Below are positions 61,130 through 64,000 of a stretch of 64,000 bases of DNA, one piece after another; within the stretch, counting starts at the first letter, position 1, and every line of letters begins with the position of its first letter. The notes beneath the pieces are model-generated. The model saw nothing but the letters and a program-made list of their open reading frames with translations. It made no database searches and was not told the origin of the DNA. Position numbers and translations under genes: made by a program. The DNA is from Xylocopa sonorina (taxonomy: Eukaryota > Arthropoda > Insecta > Hymenoptera > Apidae): contig NC_135207.1 of NCBI RefSeq assembly GCF_050948175.1, positions 6,041,501 to 6,105,500 on the forward strand, written 5' to 3'.

Positions 61130-64000
61130 TAATCATCGTTATATGTCCAAGGTAATTCCTCATTAAATTTACTCTGGTGAGCTGCATTACGTGCGGCAAA
61201 TAATCGCTATGAACATTATCAAATGTGTTGTAAAAGAATAGTTATATTAAAATAAATGTTATTGTTCTCTGATTTTTGTAAGAAGTACTCTAAGTGTGCT
61301 TATAACCTTTTAATATGTGTGAGACATGATGGACTTTTTACAAAAATCACAGCATAGAAGAAATAATTAAAACTTACCGGATTGTCTATATATGCTTCGC
61401 ACTTGTAGCACCAAACTGACAAATCGCTAAAGCTCAGAGCCAATGGATGATCCATTTCTTCGAAGTGTAATACACCGTGTTGGTTAATATTACGTGCACA
61501 GTGAACAGTGTAACACTCTAGACAAATCCAATTTTCAGCGGTACTACTACAATCTATGCACGGTGCATGTATATCAATTCCTGAAGCTGGTACATCTTTG
61601 ACGCTACCCAAGTGTGGGCAGTCTCTTAAAGGTATTACTGTAAATACATTCCCAGCTAGCAATACCTGTGAATTTAATAACGAAATTTCAACTAATAAAA
61701 ATCTCAATTTATTTTAATAATACGTTCATTACTGCAAAAGTTTAAATATTAATCACTTGTAAATTTTCGGAAAAATAGTCATATAAATTCCTATTGCCGT
61801 TTGATTGTCCGACTGCCCCTTCGCTTTGTTCACCACTGCTACCAGCAGCAGAATTGATAGAATTTTTATTAAAATTTCCCTCTTTTTCGTTTTCATTCGA
61901 ACATTTTTTTATGCATTCAGAGACTACAAAAATAATAATTCTGTATAGTAATAAGAACAACATATATCTTTAACCTACCATACCTTCGTTGTCTAAGTTA
62001 ACAGTATCAGCAGTTTGCATATCTAATGAATTATAATACGCATCAACTATCTGCTGAAAAGTATTCTCAGAATCTTCTAAATTCTCCGTACACTTTTTAG
62101 CCAATATCTTCCAAACTGCACATTTCCTTCGCCTATTTTGCATTTTTTCCGTTTCAATTTCCTCCAATGCTATCTTAGACTCAGAGAGCCTCAACAGTTC
62201 GTCGCTGTTTATAACACGTTCATTTGTTTTCATATGCGGCACTTTGGGCTTTGGAAGCACTCTTTCTTTTGGCAAGGACGCATTAAACATTAAGGCCGGC
62301 CAGTATTGTTTCTGAGTCCTTAAAACGTTAATTATGCTGTGGACGGCGCTCGCGCACGCTGTTTGCCCGCTTTCCAACATTGGTAAAGGATCACCAAGCA
62401 ACGATTTTGTACAAACGGTCATTGCATGGGCAATGGAATTGATATTGTAGCCTCCTTCGAGACTGAGAATAATACGACCATTAGCTAAAGAAGATAGCCA
62501 ATGTGTTAAATGTCCGTACATTTCTGGTGATACAAAACAGCCTTGAAAACAGAAGAAAAGTATATTTAGAATAATGTTCCATCATGATAAAAAATACGTG
62601 TTACGTACCTCCTAGAGGGTCGCCGATACACGCGTCGAAACCCGCGGATACTAAGATCAATTCCGGATTAAATTGATAAGCAATTGGCATTATTATTTGT
62701 TGAAATGCTGCTATATATTCTGCATCGCCCATTCCTTTCTATATACCATAACGAACAAAATACAGTTATAACTCTTCTTTATGAACATATCAACTTACAA
62801 TACTTTCTAAAATTGACCTTGTTCCATGGTACATTAACAGTGAAACCTTCTCCTGGCCCAGAACCAACATAAGTGTAATTAGCTTTTTTCGAATTCGGGA
62901 AGAAACTGCCGTTGTCGTAACGATGAACAGACATGTAAAGAACTTTTGGATCTTCCTCGAAAATTGACTGCGTTCCATTACCATGGTGTACATCCCAATC
63001 TACTATCAGTACCCTAACAATTTCATTGTCTTTTATATTATAATTCGTGTATTATTAAAAGTAAGTTGGTGCTGCACAATACCTCTGTACATGATGAAAT
63101 TCTATGGCATATCTAGCTGCTACAGCAATATTGTTGAAAATACAAAAACCACATGCTGTATCGCCTTTAGCATGATGCCCTGGAGGCCTTACAATAGCAA
63201 TTCCAGATTGGCTTTCTCCATTCAACACACTATCAACTACTTGTAACAATGATCCAGTGGATATTCGAGCAGTTATCCAAGTATCAGGATGCAAATAAAT
63301 TGAATTATAATTTGCTGCCTGCTTATGTAGCTCTTTTGGTTTCAAATTTTCCGTACTTTTAATTGCATCTATATATTCTTTTGAATGAACTAATAATAAT
63401 TCTTCCATTGTTGCACTGCGACCCTTTAAAATAATCAGCAGAAGTGAAGAAAATATTTAAGCAAAAACATTCATATTTTTATTAATGCTCCAAAGAGTTC
63501 CAAAGAGTTATGTTAACATACTTGTTGCATGTAACATCGATCGAGTAAATTGCACTCTTGAACTTTTTTGTAAATACTATCAATACGATTTGGTTTCTCT
63601 GGATGGCTATCATCGGATATATTACAATGCTTTAACATTCTATCGTCGTAAACGACGCACACCTTATTAGGTGCTTTAGATAAATTGGTAACTAAAAAGA
63701 ACATTCATTCTATATAGTTTATCATTAGACATAGAAAATTCTATTAAATTACAAACTTACACCGAATTAATGCATTCAGTTGTTCCTCTATCATTTCAAT
63801 AACTTCTTTACTTTGAAACGGATAACAATTTCGAGTTTCGTAAACTTCTGGATGATCATCAGTTCCTCTATGATAATAAAAGTAACTAGTTTTTACAATC
63901 GAATATAATAAAATTCTTGTTAAGAACGATTTAATTTCTTACTTAAATATAACTACAGGTAAATGTTGATTAGCACTTTCTTCTTTATTATTTGTTGTAC
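61129..64000 (-). CDS. Histone deacetylase 6, 3' part: second deacetylase domain and ZnF-UBP
   Basis: Truncated by the window edge: only the C-terminal part is present. Exons in minus-strand order: before 63943 (partial), 63867-63761, 63691-63522, 63423-63083, 63013-62818, 62738-62609, 62541-61984, 61923-61757, 61665-61378, 61206-61129. The class IIb deacetylase domain is intact: [41 protein letters not shown] and LEGGYN supply the catalytic His pair, the zinc ligands and the catalytic Tyr. After an acidic, low-complexity linker comes a ubiquitin-binding zinc finger ([42 protein letters not shown]), then an 18-residue tail. HDAC6 deacetylates alpha-tubulin, cortactin and Hsp90 in the cytoplasm and carries ubiquitinated aggregates to the aggresome. 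The order of catalytic domain then ZnF-UBP is diagnostic. The donor after NVPWNK (GTCAATT) is weak but is the only one that keeps phase. Confidence 0.96.

Noticed and set aside
1..64000. tRNA, rRNA, transposase, CRISPR or viral-derived genes
   Set aside because: I looked for TTCGAATCC-type T-arms, common insect microRNA seeds, DDE/DDD-type transposase motifs and spaced repeats on both strands and found none convincing; a tRNAscan-SE, miRBase and RepeatMasker run would be decisive.

Overview
The window is nuclear DNA from an insect, most likely a bee or another hymenopteran. Evidence: spliced genes with short GT-AG introns, proteins of clear animal type, AT-rich housekeeping genes next to a CpG-dense developmental-type locus, and no bacterial, viral or organellar signature. 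I found no transposase, rRNA, recognisable tRNA or CRISPR array. The open frames that contain coding sequence had to be joined by splice-site and phase matching; every multi-exon model that is complete in the window sums to a multiple of three.

Layout. 1-21942 has no supported coding sequence; it is CpG-rich, with two old sequence duplications and one strong splice-acceptor-like site, and is probably upstream or 5' intronic sequence of the next gene. 21943-39608 (+) is an eight-exon gene with a 10.2 kb intron. It encodes a secreted-then-anchored single-pass membrane protein of about 1255 residues with a huge cytoplasmic tail, tentatively the insect Shavenoid family. 39609-42384 is its AT-rich 3' flank. 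42385-46719 (-) is the mitochondrial-type DEAH helicase DHX30, 11 exons. 47802-49628 (+) is ribophorin I, a single exon. 50643-52810 (+) is TATDN1, five exons. 53785-57548 (-) is TMEM214, nine exons. 58162-60441 (+) is the GPI mannosyltransferase PIG-Z, four exons. 61129-64000 (-) is the 3' part of HDAC6 (second deacetylase domain plus ubiquitin-binding zinc finger), running off the window.

Arrangement. DHX30/ribophorin I and TMEM214/PIG-Z are divergent pairs sharing intergenic regions of about 1.1 and 0.6 kb. Shavenoid-like/DHX30, TATDN1/TMEM214 and PIG-Z/HDAC6 are convergent. Ribophorin I (N-glycosylation), PIG-Z (GPI anchors) and TMEM214 are all endoplasmic-reticulum proteins, but the other genes are unrelated, so this looks like a housekeeping cluster and not one pathway.

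Most notable non-coding structures: a foldback inverted-repeat element of about 400 bp between DHX30 and ribophorin I, with four copies of AGATGGCGC; a perfect 21-bp palindrome containing two CACGTG boxes upstream of TATDN1; two perfect inverted repeats in the TMEM214/PIG-Z shared promoter; a small poly(A) insertion flanked by an 11-bp duplication; and an abrupt compositional change near 39.6 kb. I saw no clearly new multi-gene system. The best candidates for novelty are the foldback element and the lineage-type membrane protein.
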